Source of the DNA: Bacteroidota bacterium
GTDB lineage: Bacteria > Bacteroidota > Bacteroidia > NORP154
Reading direction: 5' to 3'
Length of the DNA: 25,438 bases
Assembly: GCA_002401055.1 (NCBI GenBank)
Contig: NVRZ01000027.1
Coordinates: forward strand, 1-25,438
The notes below the pieces were generated by a model. The model searched no databases. It was not told where the DNA came from and saw nothing but the letters and a program-made list of their open reading frames with translations. Made by a program: the position numbers and the translations under genes. Below are positions 17,001-25,111 of the stretch, one piece after another (position 1 is the stretch's first letter; every line of letters begins with the position of its first letter).

Positions 17001-17728
17001 AAATCAAACACCTCTACGCTTGGCGTACTGTTGTTTACAATTGAGACCAATTTATTGTTGGGAGATACCTTTACCGAACCAACATGGGCCATACCGGTTG
17101 ATACTGCAGTGCTAACTATTGGAGTCGTGTTAACGCCAGCTGATGTAATCAAGTAGGTATTTATATCAGTGCTACCGACTGTTTTGGCAATAATCCAATA
17201 GTCACATCCATTACCATGTCTGGCGACATTCGCACCTTCAGTAGTATTTGTTCCAAAGAGCAACGTGTTTTTGTTGGCTGTTAGAACGTCTCCCATCCCA
17301 CCATTCATAGTCATATCTACCTCGCTGAATCTCACACCATTCGAACCCGCGTTGTAGTCAATCGTTACGATGAAATAGCCGTCAAATCGTTTCAGGCTGT
17401 AGTTATAAGTTCCGGGCTTGGGGCAAATTACTGCAGATTGGGTTGAACTCGGATTTCCAAACAATCCAGTACCATTGGGCATAATATTGTGATTGGCATC
17501 CCAAACCAAAGATCCATCTGTATAGAATAATAAAACGCCTAATTTGTTGGATACAGCCGCACATCCCTCACTGGTAGTAAGGTGTCCGTCGTTCAATATG
17601 GTTGGAGGGTTCGTACTAAAATTTAACCCAGCATAAATTCCAAAATACCAATTATTTCCCTCTCCCTGAGCAAAACTACCAGTAGCAGTTAGGCATAAAA
17701 GCAAAACGAACAGGAATACTCTTTTCAT
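14021..17728 (-). CDS. Large secreted PKD-repeat protein with T9SS type B sorting domain (gliding-motility C-terminal domain)
   Basis: The protein is 1235 aa, exported by Sec (MKRVFLFVLLLCLTATGSFAQ) and then probably through the T9SS. Residues about 25-390 form a non-PKD, propeller-like domain beginning NNWYFGIYAGLNF, with EGCAAVSN, LLFYTDG and IMPNGTGLFGNPSSTQS, an arrangement common in Bacteroidota secreted proteins. A degenerate PKD/Ig-like module (about 395-545) is followed by seven PKD modules spaced about 84 residues apart, marked by WEWDFDND (about 579), YAWDFGD, WQWDFGD, WYWEFDDG, WTWDFGDG, WDWDFGDG and WTWDFGDSD (about 1088). Most carry two conserved cysteines. The last 90 residues (VPNSFTPNGDGINE ... 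YDRWGDLIF ... DVYIWMI ... GHVTLIR) are the CHU_C/T9SS type B sorting domain. It is likely a surface adhesin or matrix protein. The next gene starts 15 bp downstream. Confidence 0.9.
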   Translation of the reverse strand: MKRVFLFVLLLCLTATGSFAQGEGNNWYFGIYAGLNFSTNPPTILNDGHLTTSEGCAAVSNKLGVLLFYTDGSLVWDANHNIMPNGTGLFGNPSSTQSAVICPKPGTYNYSLKRFDGYFIVTIDYNAGSNGVRFSEVDMTMNGGMGDVLTANKNTLLFGTNTTEGANVARHGNGCDYWIIAKTVGSTDINTYLITSAGVNTTPIVSTAVSTGMAHVGSVKVSPNNKLVSIVNNSTPSVEVFDFDNFNGVLTSKFFHDMPWLNNYRAYSSEFSADNNLLYTATLNNPSIYQYDLTSVSNAAFQASEILIGTTANTNGYRMCALQMAPNGKIYASLQSLDYIGVINNPNVVGTGCNYVDNGQSIAGVNTFSGTNMIARLGLPAFPSFFITQPVTIVASNLCFQDQTVLQLSDTNDVDLIEWTIVDMNFNLVTQSTSFEPTIQFSDSGQYLVSAIVHYPCFIDSSVFDTIRITYINPVKLGADTLLCTGDSLIIDAGPGYDNYIWSTGDTTQTTVVNSSGQYIVQALMQSDDSVCVESDTILIITSPIPISDFTATTACFGTATAFTDISNPNGGTITNWEWDFDNDGQTDTTIQNPVYTFPSAGSFPVNLKVSSAGGFCSHDTTIIVLVNAMPASNFGLTDVCTDDAVIFSDSSTLSSGTIVSYAWDFGDAPPSGTSTQQNPTYTYSTPGTFIVILTVTSDSGCIDVQGKSIDVFPVPNASFTASNACLYDAVAFSNTSTINSGNIIGWQWDFGDLDTSLSENPSHLYDMDGTYNVSLVITSDNNCSDTISQPIIIYPVPIAIFSWTDVCLYDPAVFTESSTVSSGNIIAWYWEFDDGSTSTLQNPTYSYSADGGYDVSLIVLTDNGCVDTTLEALTIYPVPVAGVSAADECLNDPVTFTDATIINSPGSVNSWTWDFGDGFGTSNAQSPFYTYATSGTYNVILTVTSVNNCIDDTMFTVEVYPLPVAGFTADTLSGCEPLCVNFTDTTTISSGTIASWDWDFGDGNTSTAQNSQNCYSAIDESTSLITSVTLVATSSYQCSSTLTIGGMITVWPKPIGNFMAGPQPTTLLSSVIDFRDQSLGDVTSWTWDFGDSDTLFGIDSAAANPSHLYVDTGTYVVRQIISNQYACRDTAYHPITIDPASIMHVPNSFTPNGDGINEGFLPKGIGFAARKYEMRIYDRWGDLIFKTEDVNLPWYGTANNGRKVVQTDVYIWMILATNMQGEKHTSIGHVTLIR

Positions 17729-17826
17729 TCTGAAAGTAGTCTGAGTTGACCCACTAATTTAATCATTTAGTTTCTAAGGCCTGTCCCAGTTCAGAAGTTA
17801 GAAGGACATTTCATGATACCTGAGCA

Positions 17827-19230
17827 TCAATTCAGTAGCGTATCGTATCCTGCCTTGAGAATTTTCAATGCATTCTCACGAGAATCAGATTCGGCATAAG
17901 TACGTAAAACCGGCTCTGTACCTGAGGCACGGATCATGAACCATTCGTTGTCATTGAAGAAATATTTAAAGCCATCCAAATCATCCAATCTCTCCACTTT
18001 ATAAGAACCAAAGCTTTCGTAAGCGCCGCTTTTACACTTCTCAATGATATCTAGCTTCTGTTGCTCTTTAATGTGCAGATCAGAGCGCTCAAACGCAAAG
18101 GTGCCCACAATTTCATAAACCTCATCAATCAGTTCCCTCAGCGTCTTACCTGATTTGGCCATAAACTCCCATATGATCAGTCCCATCCAAATACCATCTC
18201 TTTCTGGAATGTGCCCTTTAATTGCTATTCCTCCAGATTCCTCTCCCCCAATCAGTATGTCCTCATTAATCATGATTTCACATATGTGCTTAAAGCCAAT
18301 AGGGACCACTTCTAATTCCAAGCCATAATGCTCACACATATTTTTGATTTTAACAGTCGTAGAAAATGCTGTGCAAACCTTTCCCTTTTCGCCCTTGTAC
18401 TTACACAAATAATGAATAAGAAGCAAAATCAAATGATGAGAATCCACGAAAGTGCCATCTGTATCAATCATTCCCAACCTGTCAGCATCTCCATCGGTAG
18501 CCAATCCTGACTGGATATCTGAGTTCTTCACCAATTCAGAAAACTCTTGCAAGTTCTTAAGAATAGGTTCAGGAGCTTGACCCATAAAGGATGGATTGTG
18601 ATCACAATGAAGGAAATCGATACCTGGCAGAAGTCTCTTCATAACATCTTGTCCTGCACCGTACATCGCGTCATAACCTAGCTTTAACCCAGAGTTATTA
18701 ATTAAATCTAAATCAAAATTAGCGGTTACCTGGTCCACATACATTTGTTCTAGATCTACGATTTCCAGAAGACCAGATGCTTTGAGCTCATCCATTTCAA
18801 TTGCATCTAAATCAATTTCATTTGTTTTAGGCAAATGCGCCTCAACTTTAGCAATGTCATCTGGTAGTAATGGTCCGCCATAACTTCCTTTCAATTTAAA
18901 ACCATGGTAGCTAGGTGGATTATGACTGGCAGTTAACACGATGCCAGCGCTTGCGTTTAACTTTACATTGGCAAGTGACACCATTGGAGTACTCGCCACC
19001 TTATGGGCCATAAATACTTTGATCTTATTATGCGCCAAAACCTTAACCGCTGTTTCCGCGAATAATGGACCAGCAAACCTGCAATCGTGCCCAATTACCA
19101 CCGATGGATTCTCATAGTTATCTAATAGCCAGGATGCAGTAGCCTGAGTTATTCTAGCTACATTATTAACTGTGAACTCCTTGGCAATTATCGCCCTCCA
19201 TCCGTCTGTTCCAAATTTTATATCACTCAT
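17827..19230 (-). CDS. Phosphoglucomutase/phosphomannomutase family (alpha-D-phosphohexomutase)
   Basis: The protein is 467 aa from the ATG at 19230 and carries all four family signatures in order. FGTDGWRAI is at the N-terminus. The catalytic phosphoserine loop TASHNPPSYHGFK lies near residue 100, metal-binding DGDADR near 245, sugar-specificity GGEESGG near 330, and phosphate-binding RASGTEPVLRTYAES near 430. It interconverts hexose 1- and 6-phosphates (glucose and/or mannose), feeding nucleotide-sugar synthesis. Glucosamine specificity is less likely because the sugar loop is GEESGG, as in PGM/PMM. A TTG two codons earlier could also start translation; ATG is preferred because MSDIKFGTDGWRAI is the usual N-terminus. 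It stands alone, with 187 bp upstream and 98 bp downstream. Confidence 0.92.
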   Translation of the reverse strand: MSDIKFGTDGWRAIIAKEFTVNNVARITQATASWLLDNYENPSVVIGHDCRFAGPLFAETAVKVLAHNKIKVFMAHKVASTPMVSLANVKLNASAGIVLTASHNPPSYHGFKLKGSYGGPLLPDDIAKVEAHLPKTNEIDLDAIEMDELKASGLLEIVDLEQMYVDQVTANFDLDLINNSGLKLGYDAMYGAGQDVMKRLLPGIDFLHCDHNPSFMGQAPEPILKNLQEFSELVKNSDIQSGLATDGDADRLGMIDTDGTFVDSHHLILLLIHYLCKYKGEKGKVCTAFSTTVKIKNMCEHYGLELEVVPIGFKHICEIMINEDILIGGEESGGIAIKGHIPERDGIWMGLIIWEFMAKSGKTLRELIDEVYEIVGTFAFERSDLHIKEQQKLDIIEKCKSGAYESFGSYKVERLDDLDGFKYFFNDNEWFMIRASGTEPVLRTYAESDSRENALKILKAGYDTLLN

Positions 19231-19240
19231 TATCAATAGG

Positions 19241-19419
19241 TTTTACGAAATACGAAAAATGCGAATGTACGAAAACGAACTAGCCTGTATTCCCAAATTC
19301 ATACAAAACTAGACATATACGACCTAAAGTTATACTCGTGTCAAGGTTGGTTTTTACACAGTATTAAAGACACCAACTTTGATCCTTTCGTAATTCGTAT
19401 ATATTCGATTTTCGTATTC
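19241..19419. repeat. Imperfect inverted repeat of TACGAA-type words flanking an internal hairpin
   Basis: The left arm (19241-19280) is built from TACGAAA/GCGAAT words. The right arm (19385-19419) is its imperfect reverse complement: aligned as one strand, AATACGAAAA-T-CGAAT and TACGAA recur in the same order with small gaps. Between them an 11-bp stem with one G-T wobble, TCAAGGTTGGT/ACCAACTTTGA (19341-19351 and 19372-19382), forms an inner hairpin with a 20-base loop. This fills most of the gap between mltG and the phosphohexomutase gene. It could be a non-coding dispersed repeat or a structured 3'/5' UTR; nothing here encodes protein. Confidence 0.5.
19304..19311 (-). promoter_or_regulatory. 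Possible -7 element (TAGTTTTG) of the phosphohexomutase gene
   Basis: On the minus strand TAGTTTTG fits TAnnTTTG exactly, 73 bp before the ATG at 19230. No convincing TTTG -33 element is at the expected distance, and the box lies inside the inverted repeat, so this is tentative. Confidence 0.3.
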
Positions 19420-19422
19420 AAA

Positions 19423-20484
19423 TTATTTCCATATCCTTCGTTTGTTCAACTCCCTTTGGAACTTTCTGGCGTTAACTCTGTGCTGAGCGTAAGTAATCGC
19501 GAAATTGTGGTAGCCAGAGAAATCTTCTTTGGCACAGAAAAACAAATAGGAATGCGCCTCTGCATTCAAGACTGCTTCCAAGGATTGCGTGGTAGGCGTG
19601 CAAATTGGTCCTGGAGGCAAGCCAGAATGGATATAAGTATTGTATGGAGAATCAATTTCTTTGTGTACATCCAATACCCTTTTTATAGAAAAATCTCCTA
19701 GCGCATATATTAATGTTGGATCCGCCTCCAACCTCATGCCTCTTTTTAATCTATTTAAGTATACACCCGCTATTATTGGTTTTTCATCGTTCATTGTCGT
19801 TTCCCTTTGAATTATTGACGCCAATACAGACACCTCCATTATGTTCAAACCAATATCATCGGCCAGTTTCGTTCTTGATTCACTCCAATAGATATTATAC
19901 TCCGCCACCAGCCTATCCATGAATCCTTGTGCGGATGTATTCCAATAAAATTCATGGGTGTTGGGAATCAACAATGCCTGCCAGTTGATTAAACTAAAAT
20001 TCACGCTTTCCAAATAAGCGCCATCATGCAGAAGCTCGGTTATCTGCGAGGAGTCCGCCTCAATCTGTCTGGCAATTTTTCCGGCAAAGATTTCTCTGGA
20101 TGCCACTGTGCTAAATGTTACCTGCACGGGCACCTGACTACCCGATCTCAACAAATTGACCAGATCATCATTGTTCATGTTGTCTTTTATTAGATACCTT
20201 CCAGGATGGATATTGTTGCTCAAATTTTTTCTCTCTGCCACCCATTCAAATGAGCTATTGTCTATCAGGTAGTTGCTCGTCGTCAACAGATCAACAAGAT
20301 CATTATAGGTAGATCCGCTTGGAATGAATAAGTAGGCTTTGTCAATTCCACTAAGATTCACATTTGGGTCGTAAACACTTTTGTATTTAGTAAATCCAAA
20401 ATATCCAAATCCAGCGCATATTGCTAGAAATAGTAAAAGCAGAATTATTTTGAGAAAAGAAGAGCTCCCCTTCTTGGTAGTCAT
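19423..20484 (-). CDS. mltG: Endolytic murein transglycosylase MltG (YceG family)
   Basis: The protein is 353 aa from the ATG at 20484. A cytoplasmic stub (MTTKKGSSS) and one membrane helix (FLKIILLLLFLAICAGFGYFGF) precede a LysM-like region (IPSGSTYNDLVDLLTTSNYL) and the YceG catalytic domain. ASIIQRET near residue 230 carries the catalytic glutamate, followed by GVYLNRL, LEADPTLIYALG, SPYNTYIHSGLPPGPI and FFCAKEDFSGYHNFAITYAQH. MltG cleaves nascent glycan strands within the chain, ending peptidoglycan polymerisation at the outer face of the inner membrane. Its ATG overlaps the GNAT stop by one base (TGATG). A GTG one codon earlier is possible but less likely. It is the last gene of the dapF operon, so precursor synthesis and strand termination share one transcript. 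Confidence 0.94.
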   Translation of the reverse strand: MTTKKGSSSFLKIILLLLFLAICAGFGYFGFTKYKSVYDPNVNLSGIDKAYLFIPSGSTYNDLVDLLTTSNYLIDNSSFEWVAERKNLSNNIHPGRYLIKDNMNNDDLVNLLRSGSQVPVQVTFSTVASREIFAGKIARQIEADSSQITELLHDGAYLESVNFSLINWQALLIPNTHEFYWNTSAQGFMDRLVAEYNIYWSESRTKLADDIGLNIMEVSVLASIIQRETTMNDEKPIIAGVYLNRLKRGMRLEADPTLIYALGDFSIKRVLDVHKEIDSPYNTYIHSGLPPGPICTPTTQSLEAVLNAEAHSYLFFCAKEDFSGYHNFAITYAQHRVNARKFQRELNKRRIWK

Positions 20485-21008
20485 CACGGGTTAAGTATCA
20501 ACTGGAGCAAGTGTTCATCCAGCCATCCATTCTTAGTTTTAATCCAATCCTTTTTCACGCCAATTTGAACGAACCCGGCCTTCTCAAAGAGACTTATGCT
20601 CTTCTTATTGTCTGCAGGAATATTACAATACAGCTGATGAAGAATCAAAGTCTCACTCGCGTATTCCTTTAATATATGCAGGGCTTCACTAGCCATGCCC
20701 TTTTTTCTTTGTGATTCATCAGCAATTAGGATGCCTACACCTGCGCGTTGATGGCGCATATCATAGTCAAACAAATCAACGCAGCCTATAGCCTTTTCGT
20801 TTTCTATCAAGCAAATAACTAGACGTAACTGTTTATCTGAGTATATGTCCCGTTCATAAGTCACAAACTGCTCGATCGACTCACGTGAGAACGGAACAAT
20901 TGTGTTGCTAACATTCCAGATGTTAGTATTATTCTCCCAAGTATAGAGCAGATCTACATCGCTCAATTCCAATGCCCTTAGCTTCAGCGTTTTACCTGTA
21001 AGTATCAT
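20484..21008 (-). CDS. GNAT family N-acetyltransferase (RimJ/RimL-like)
   Basis: The protein is 174 aa with the GNAT fold pattern. LKLRALELSDVDLLYTWENN is the RimJ/RimL-type start. IGCVDLFDYDMRHQRAGVGILI covers strands 3-4, and ADESQRKKGMASEAL is the acetyl-CoA pyrophosphate loop in the (Q/R)xxGxA form. LHQLYCNIPADNKKSISLFEKAGFVQIGVKKDW is the C-terminal strand-helix with the N-x-x-S-x-x-L-(F/Y)-x-K-x-GF motif. The substrate is unknown; relatives acetylate protein N-termini, polyamines or small molecules. It overlaps the upstream gene by 4 bp (ATGA) and mltG by one base, so it is firmly within the operon. Confidence 0.88.
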   Translation of the reverse strand: MILTGKTLKLRALELSDVDLLYTWENNTNIWNVSNTIVPFSRESIEQFVTYERDIYSDKQLRLVICLIENEKAIGCVDLFDYDMRHQRAGVGILIADESQRKKGMASEALHILKEYASETLILHQLYCNIPADNKKSISLFEKAGFVQIGVKKDWIKTKNGWLDEHLLQLILNP

Positions 21009-21571
21009 TGTTCTATAGCTTCTTTATATTGATTGATACAATTCTCTATATCTGACATGGTGTAATTTCTAAGCGTGAAGTCACCTGCATAGACGATATC
21101 GTCCATATTCTGTTGGAAACACCCCAGAATCAAATTGTGTTTGTATAGAATCGGCAACAAATCAAAAATAAATCGAACATTTGTCACATCAACTCCATAT
21201 GCCTTAATGCTGAAATCTCGGATTGGATACAAGCACGTTGCTATTAAAGGATCAACGGTTTTATACCTGGTGGTTACAATCTTAAGTAGATTGTGTATTG
21301 CCTTGCTATTTCCTCCAAAATCAGGCTCCGTCAGTTTAAAATACAGACACTCAATATTCTTTTTAACTGTTAGTCTTTGCAATTCTTCAAATTTCAAACC
21401 GACCTTTGGGCCACTAACACTCAGAGAATACACCAACCCATTAAACATAAAGGAAAGGTGAGGAGGAATTCGATTCGAGTACAATAAGATAATGTAGGCC
21501 CCTTCAGCGAAAAATTTCGTCACTCGCTTCGTCGGAATATTTTCGATATTGCTTACTCTATAGCCTAACAT
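21005..21571 (-). CDS. Conserved-looking protein of unknown function in the dapF-mltG operon
   Basis: The protein is 188 aa, without signal peptide or membrane helix, and I do not recognise its family. It overlaps dapF by 14 bp and the GNAT gene by 4 bp (ATGA), so it is certainly translated in the operon. The stretch PPHLSFMFNGLVYSLSVSGPKVGLKFEELQ looks like the 'H-small-hydrophobic ... G-x-(V/I)-Y-(E/S) ... G-V' strand pair of permuted papain-like (YiiX/NlpC-like) enzymes. A cysteine in ATCLYPIRDFSIKAYGVD follows about 65 residues later. This resemblance is only pattern-level. If true it would suggest a thiol hydrolase acting on peptides; its setting among peptidoglycan genes would fit, its apparent cytoplasmic location less so. 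Confidence 0.75.
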   Translation of the reverse strand: MLGYRVSNIENIPTKRVTKFFAEGAYIILLYSNRIPPHLSFMFNGLVYSLSVSGPKVGLKFEELQRLTVKKNIECLYFKLTEPDFGGNSKAIHNLLKIVTTRYKTVDPLIATCLYPIRDFSIKAYGVDVTNVRFIFDLLPILYKHNLILGCFQQNMDDIVYAGDFTLRNYTMSDIENCINQYKEAIEQ

Positions 21572-22352
21572 TTATTTCACCTTTATATACAAAAGTAGCA
21601 GAACCAATTAATTTTATTTCCGAATAATGATTACCCTCATTTTTTTGAAACTTAACGTTTACATCTCCTCCTTTAGTGCTTAATTTAATTCCTCCTTCTC
21701 CGTACGTGGTCTTTCCCAAGACGTCTGCATATATGGCCGCGGCAACAACACCAGTTCCGCAAGACAAAGTTTCAGCCTCTACTCCCCTCTCGTATGTACG
21801 CATTTTAAGAGTGGTTCCATTCATTTGCAAATAATTCACATTTGTTCCCTTCTCTTTAAACCTGTCATTGTATCTTATTTCGTGGGCTTTAAGTACCAGA
21901 TCCAACTCGTCAATATCCTCTTCAAAACTCAGATAATGAGGTGAACCTGTATCCATGTAACCATAACCATCTCCAAGCTCAATATCATTTACATCATTCA
22001 TTCCTAACTCTACTACATCTCCATTGATGGTAGCGTCATGAACCCCATCAACAGCTTCAAATACAGCCTGATCATTAATTATGCCAAGCTTCGCCGCGAA
22101 ATGAACAAGACACCTTCCACCGTTACCGCACATTGAGGACAAATTTCCGTCTGAATTATAATAGATCATCTTGAAATCATTGCTCTCACAAGCCTCCAGA
22201 AGTATCAAGCCATCTGCTCCAACACCAAAGCGGCGATTACACAATTCGGCGATCAGTTCGGTATTATTCTTTGGGAAAGAATGTTGCCTGTTGTCGATTA
22301 TGACAAAGTCATTTCCTGTACCGTGATATTTGCTAAATGAGAGGGTCTTCAC
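21558..22352 (-). CDS. dapF: Diaminopimelate epimerase
   Basis: The protein is 264 aa and complete. KYHGTGNDFVIIDN starts the first half, followed by CNRRFGVGADGLILLE and MIYYNSDGNLSSMCGNGGRCLVHFA with the first catalytic cysteine near residue 75. The second half has RYNDRFKEKGTNVNYL, RTYERGVEAETLSCGTGVVAAAIYA with the second catalytic cysteine near 200, and a C-terminal beta region. It converts LL- to meso-diaminopimelate for lysine and for peptidoglycan. The start is GTG: an in-frame TGA lies three codons upstream, and the family's conserved N-terminus begins within five residues of this codon. It is the first gene of the dapF-unknown-GNAT-mltG operon, whose members overlap by 14, 4 and 1 bp. 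Confidence 0.95.
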   Translation of the reverse strand: MKTLSFSKYHGTGNDFVIIDNRQHSFPKNNTELIAELCNRRFGVGADGLILLEACESNDFKMIYYNSDGNLSSMCGNGGRCLVHFAAKLGIINDQAVFEAVDGVHDATINGDVVELGMNDVNDIELGDGYGYMDTGSPHYLSFEEDIDELDLVLKAHEIRYNDRFKEKGTNVNYLQMNGTTLKMRTYERGVEAETLSCGTGVVAAAIYADVLGKTTYGEGGIKLSTKGGDVNVKFQKNEGNHYSEIKLIGSATFVYKGEINVRL

Positions 22353-22383
22353 TATGCGTCAAAATTACCACAAGCAATTTTAC

Positions 22384-22391
22384 CAAATGTA
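22384..22391 (-). promoter_or_regulatory. -7 element (TACATTTG) for the dapF operon
   Basis: On the minus strand TACATTTG matches TAnnTTTG, 31 bp before the GTG at 22352. A second match, TAATTTTG at 22360-22367, lies only 7 bp before the start codon and would leave almost no leader, with the TTTG of the first box 16 bp upstream serving as a possible -33. Either could be used; the first gives a normal leader. Confidence 0.45.
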
Positions 22392-22515
22392 CTTAAATGT
22401 TAAAAATTGTTAATACTGCATCATGAAGAGCAATTTCAGCAATTTCAAATCGTTAAATACACGTGTTAGGCACAGTTTTTGAAATCCTAATACTGAACAT
22501 TAATAATCACCTATC

Positions 22516-23982
22516 ATGAAAAGATTTATTGGTTTATTCACCGTAGCTGCACTGGCCAGCCTTATGACAATCACTGTTTATAAAATTTACGAAGATCAAC
22601 CCGTTCCAATCATTAGCTCCGTAAACTTTAATGAGCCTGCTCCGCCGGTTAGCTATCAATTTACCAATCTGAAATCGACGCCAGAAAGGACAATTGACTT
22701 TACATCAGCCGCAGAGAGAACTGTCAATACTGTGGTACATGTTAAAACGGTTTTTGCAGGTGAGACTTATAGGCACTTTGATCCATTTTATGAATTTTTA
22801 TGGGGGAAAGGCAAAAGCAAAAAGCAGTATGAGTACCGAGGTCCAGAGCGACATGGGTCTGGATCTGGTGTTATTCTATCGCAAGACGGATACATTGTCA
22901 CTAACAATCATGTTATTAAAGGCGCTAAGGAAGTTGAAATTACCTTAAACGATAGACGTACCTATCGTGCCACAGTTATTGGAACGGACCCATCAACCGA
23001 CCTCTCCCTTCTAAAAATTGAAGCAAATGATCTACCATACATCGCGTACGGAAATTCCGATCTAGTCAAAATTGGTGAGTGGGCATTGGCGGTGGGCAAT
23101 CCTTACAATCTAACATCTACGGTTACTGCAGGTATTGTTAGCGCTAAGGGACGTAACATAGATATACTAAGAGATAAATTTAAAATTGAATCTTTCATAC
23201 AAACTGATGCTGCTGTTAACCCAGGAAACAGCGGGGGCGCCCTGGTAAATACCAGAGGAGAATTAATTGGAATCAACTCGGCCATTGCATCTCCTACCGG
23301 ATCCTATTCTGGATACTCATTTGCAATTCCGGTAAACATAGTTGCAAAAGTTGTGAATGATCTCAAAGAATTTGGCAAAGTACAACGAGCATTTATCGGC
23401 ATATCCATTCGAAATGTTGATGCAAAACTAGCGGAAGAGAAAGGGCTTAAGGACATAAGCGGAATTTATATAAGTGGAATTTCACACAATGGTGCTGCAC
23501 GTGCCGCAGGAATGAAAGAAGGTGATATAATAATCAAAGTCGAGTCCAAGGGAGTCAACAATGTTCCAGAACTACAAGAACAAATTGGGAGCTTTCGACC
23601 TGGCGATAAAGTCAATATTACGTTCCGTCGTAACGGTGAAGTCAAGACGGCTAAATTGGTTCTGAAAAATCAATTTGGCAGGACCGAACTGAGTGTGAAT
23701 AATACAACGGAAGCAAGTTCATATGGAGCAAAATTTAAAACTCTATCGGCAGCTCACAAAGCCAAGCTAGGCTTGGAAAACGGAGTTCAAATCACAGAAC
23801 TGGAATCAGGTAAACTTAAAAATGCAGGAATAAGAAAAGGATTCATTGTCATTAAAATAGACAAGAAGAAAATTACCTCGACTGCTGATCTTGTCACTGC
23901 CTTGAAGAATAAAAAAGGAGGGATCTTATTGGAAGGTGTTTATCCCAATGGTGCAAAAGCGTACTACGGATTTGGCATTTAA
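22516..23982 (+). CDS. degP: DegP/HtrA-type periplasmic serine protease (Do family)
   Basis: The protein is 488 aa. An N-terminal export signal or membrane anchor (residues 1-25, FIGLFTVAALASLMTITVY) precedes a trypsin-like domain with the full triad: His in GYIVTNNHVIKGA near 131, Asp in DPSTDLSLLKIEA near 161, Ser in NPGNSGGALVN near 238. Two C-terminal PDZ domains follow: PDZ1 from about 295 (RAFIGISIRNV ... GAARAAGMKEGDIIIKVESKGV) and a shorter PDZ2 from about 395 to the end. It degrades or refolds misfolded envelope proteins. The variable loop near residues 85-112 is short and lysine/glycine-rich. The gene is divergent from dapF across 163 bp, and I see no clean TAnnTTTG box on its strand. 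A tandem 9-bp repeat AGCAATTTC lies about 80 bp upstream. Confidence 0.93.
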   Translation: MKRFIGLFTVAALASLMTITVYKIYEDQPVPIISSVNFNEPAPPVSYQFTNLKSTPERTIDFTSAAERTVNTVVHVKTVFAGETYRHFDPFYEFLWGKGKSKKQYEYRGPERHGSGSGVILSQDGYIVTNNHVIKGAKEVEITLNDRRTYRATVIGTDPSTDLSLLKIEANDLPYIAYGNSDLVKIGEWALAVGNPYNLTSTVTAGIVSAKGRNIDILRDKFKIESFIQTDAAVNPGNSGGALVNTRGELIGINSAIASPTGSYSGYSFAIPVNIVAKVVNDLKEFGKVQRAFIGISIRNVDAKLAEEKGLKDISGIYISGISHNGAARAAGMKEGDIIIKVESKGVNNVPELQEQIGSFRPGDKVNITFRRNGEVKTAKLVLKNQFGRTELSVNNTTEASSYGAKFKTLSAAHKAKLGLENGVQITELESGKLKNAGIRKGFIVIKIDKKKITSTADLVTALKNKKGGILLEGVYPNGAKAYYGFGI

Positions 23983-24001
23983 AAGCCCAAATTATAGGCT
24001 T
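23983..24001 (+). terminator. Weak hairpin after degP
   Basis: A 5-bp stem AAGCC/GGCTT with a 9-base loop begins directly at the degP stop. A run of T and A (24011-24022) follows after about 10 bases. The stem is short and the T-run is displaced, so this is a weak candidate. The rest of the 211-bp gap to rpoD holds no gene and no clear promoter match. Confidence 0.3.
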
Positions 24002-24193
24002 CCAGAAATATTTATTTTTTTTCAATCAAGCGTATCTGTTTATATCAAAAAAGGTTTATTTTCGCGAAACAATCTTGGTAATCTTACGTATACATTTATG
24101 CTTTACCAAACGGCCGCCGGGATTGTAAAGTATACTGAGAAAAGGCGAATTACTAACCCCATCCTCTGATACGGGAGCAGATAAATCTAGAAT

Positions 24194-25057
24194 ATGAGAC
24201 AGCTGAAGATCACCAAATCAATAACGAATAGGGAAAGCGCATCGCTGGATAAATACCTACAAGAAATAGGAAGAGAAGATTTAATAACTGCGGAACAGGA
24301 AGTAATATTGGCGAAGAAAATTCGTGATGGGGATCAAGACGCATTAGAGAAACTGACACGGGCCAACTTGAGATTTGTGGTATCTGTTGCAAAGCAATAT
24401 CAAAACCAAGGATTAACATTACCTGACTTAATAAATGAAGGAAATTTAGGGTTAATTAAAGCTGGACAGAGATTTGATGAAACACGTGGTTTTAAATTTA
24501 TATCCTATGCAGTGTGGTGGATTCGTCAATCAATTCTTCAGGCGTTGGCTGAGCAATCTAGAATTGTGCGTCTGCCTCTCAACCAGGTTGGATCACTAAA
24601 CAAAATCAACAAAGCATTTTCAAGATTGGAGCAAGCTTATGAAAGAGAGCCATCTCCTAATGAATTGGCCGAGGAGCTGGATGTAACAGAAGAAAAGGTA
24701 AGAGACACGATAAAAGTTTCTGGACGACATGTGTCCATGGATGCTCCGTTTGTTACTGGAGAAGAGAATAGCTTAATCGACGTTTTGGAAAATCAAGATT
24801 CTCCGAAAGCCGACAAAGCATTACTTTCCGAGTCTTTGCAAAAAGAAATTGAAAGATCCTTGTCTACTCTGACAGAAAAAGAACGACACGTAGTAAAATA
24901 TTTCTTCGGAATTGGAATGAACCATGGTTTGACTTTAGAAGAAATTGGGGCAAAGTTCGATCTCACTCGTGAAAGAGTTCGACAAATAAAGGAAAAAGCA
25001 ATTCGTAGATTGCGTCATACTTCCCGAAGCAAGCTGTTGAAAGCATACTTAGGGTAA
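24194..25057 (+). CDS. rpoD: Primary RNA polymerase sigma factor (Bacteroidota-type RpoD/SigA)
   Basis: The protein is 287 aa, the short form typical of Bacteroidota primary sigma factors, without the long region 1.1 or non-conserved region of proteobacterial sigma-70. Region 1.2 is [20 protein letters not shown]. Region 2 is [58 protein letters not shown], which binds core polymerase and melts the -7 box. Region 3 begins IVRLPLNQ, and region 4 ends with [30 protein letters not shown], the -33-binding helix-turn-helix. In this phylum this sigma reads TTTG/TAnnTTTG promoters, matching the elements seen upstream of gldA, the glycosyltransferase and dapF. gap follows 54 bp downstream on the same strand. 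Confidence 0.95.
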   Translation: MRQLKITKSITNRESASLDKYLQEIGREDLITAEQEVILAKKIRDGDQDALEKLTRANLRFVVSVAKQYQNQGLTLPDLINEGNLGLIKAGQRFDETRGFKFISYAVWWIRQSILQALAEQSRIVRLPLNQVGSLNKINKAFSRLEQAYEREPSPNELAEELDVTEEKVRDTIKVSGRHVSMDAPFVTGEENSLIDVLENQDSPKADKALLSESLQKEIERSLSTLTEKERHVVKYFFGIGMNHGLTLEEIGAKFDLTRERVRQIKEKAIRRLRHTSRSKLLKAYLG

Positions 25058-25111
25058 GCAATCCAACTCAAAACGTTCTTTCAGATCTTGATTGAATGAT
25101 ATGGCTTTTCA

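Noticed and set aside
21135..21461. 108-aa plus-strand open frame
   Set aside because: It is antisense to the 188-aa operon gene, which is fixed by its overlaps with dapF and the GNAT gene.
22432..22452. Tandem AGCAATTTC repeat upstream of degP as an operator
   Set aside because: Two 9-bp copies in AT-rich DNA are too little to call a regulatory site; no known regulator motif is recognised.
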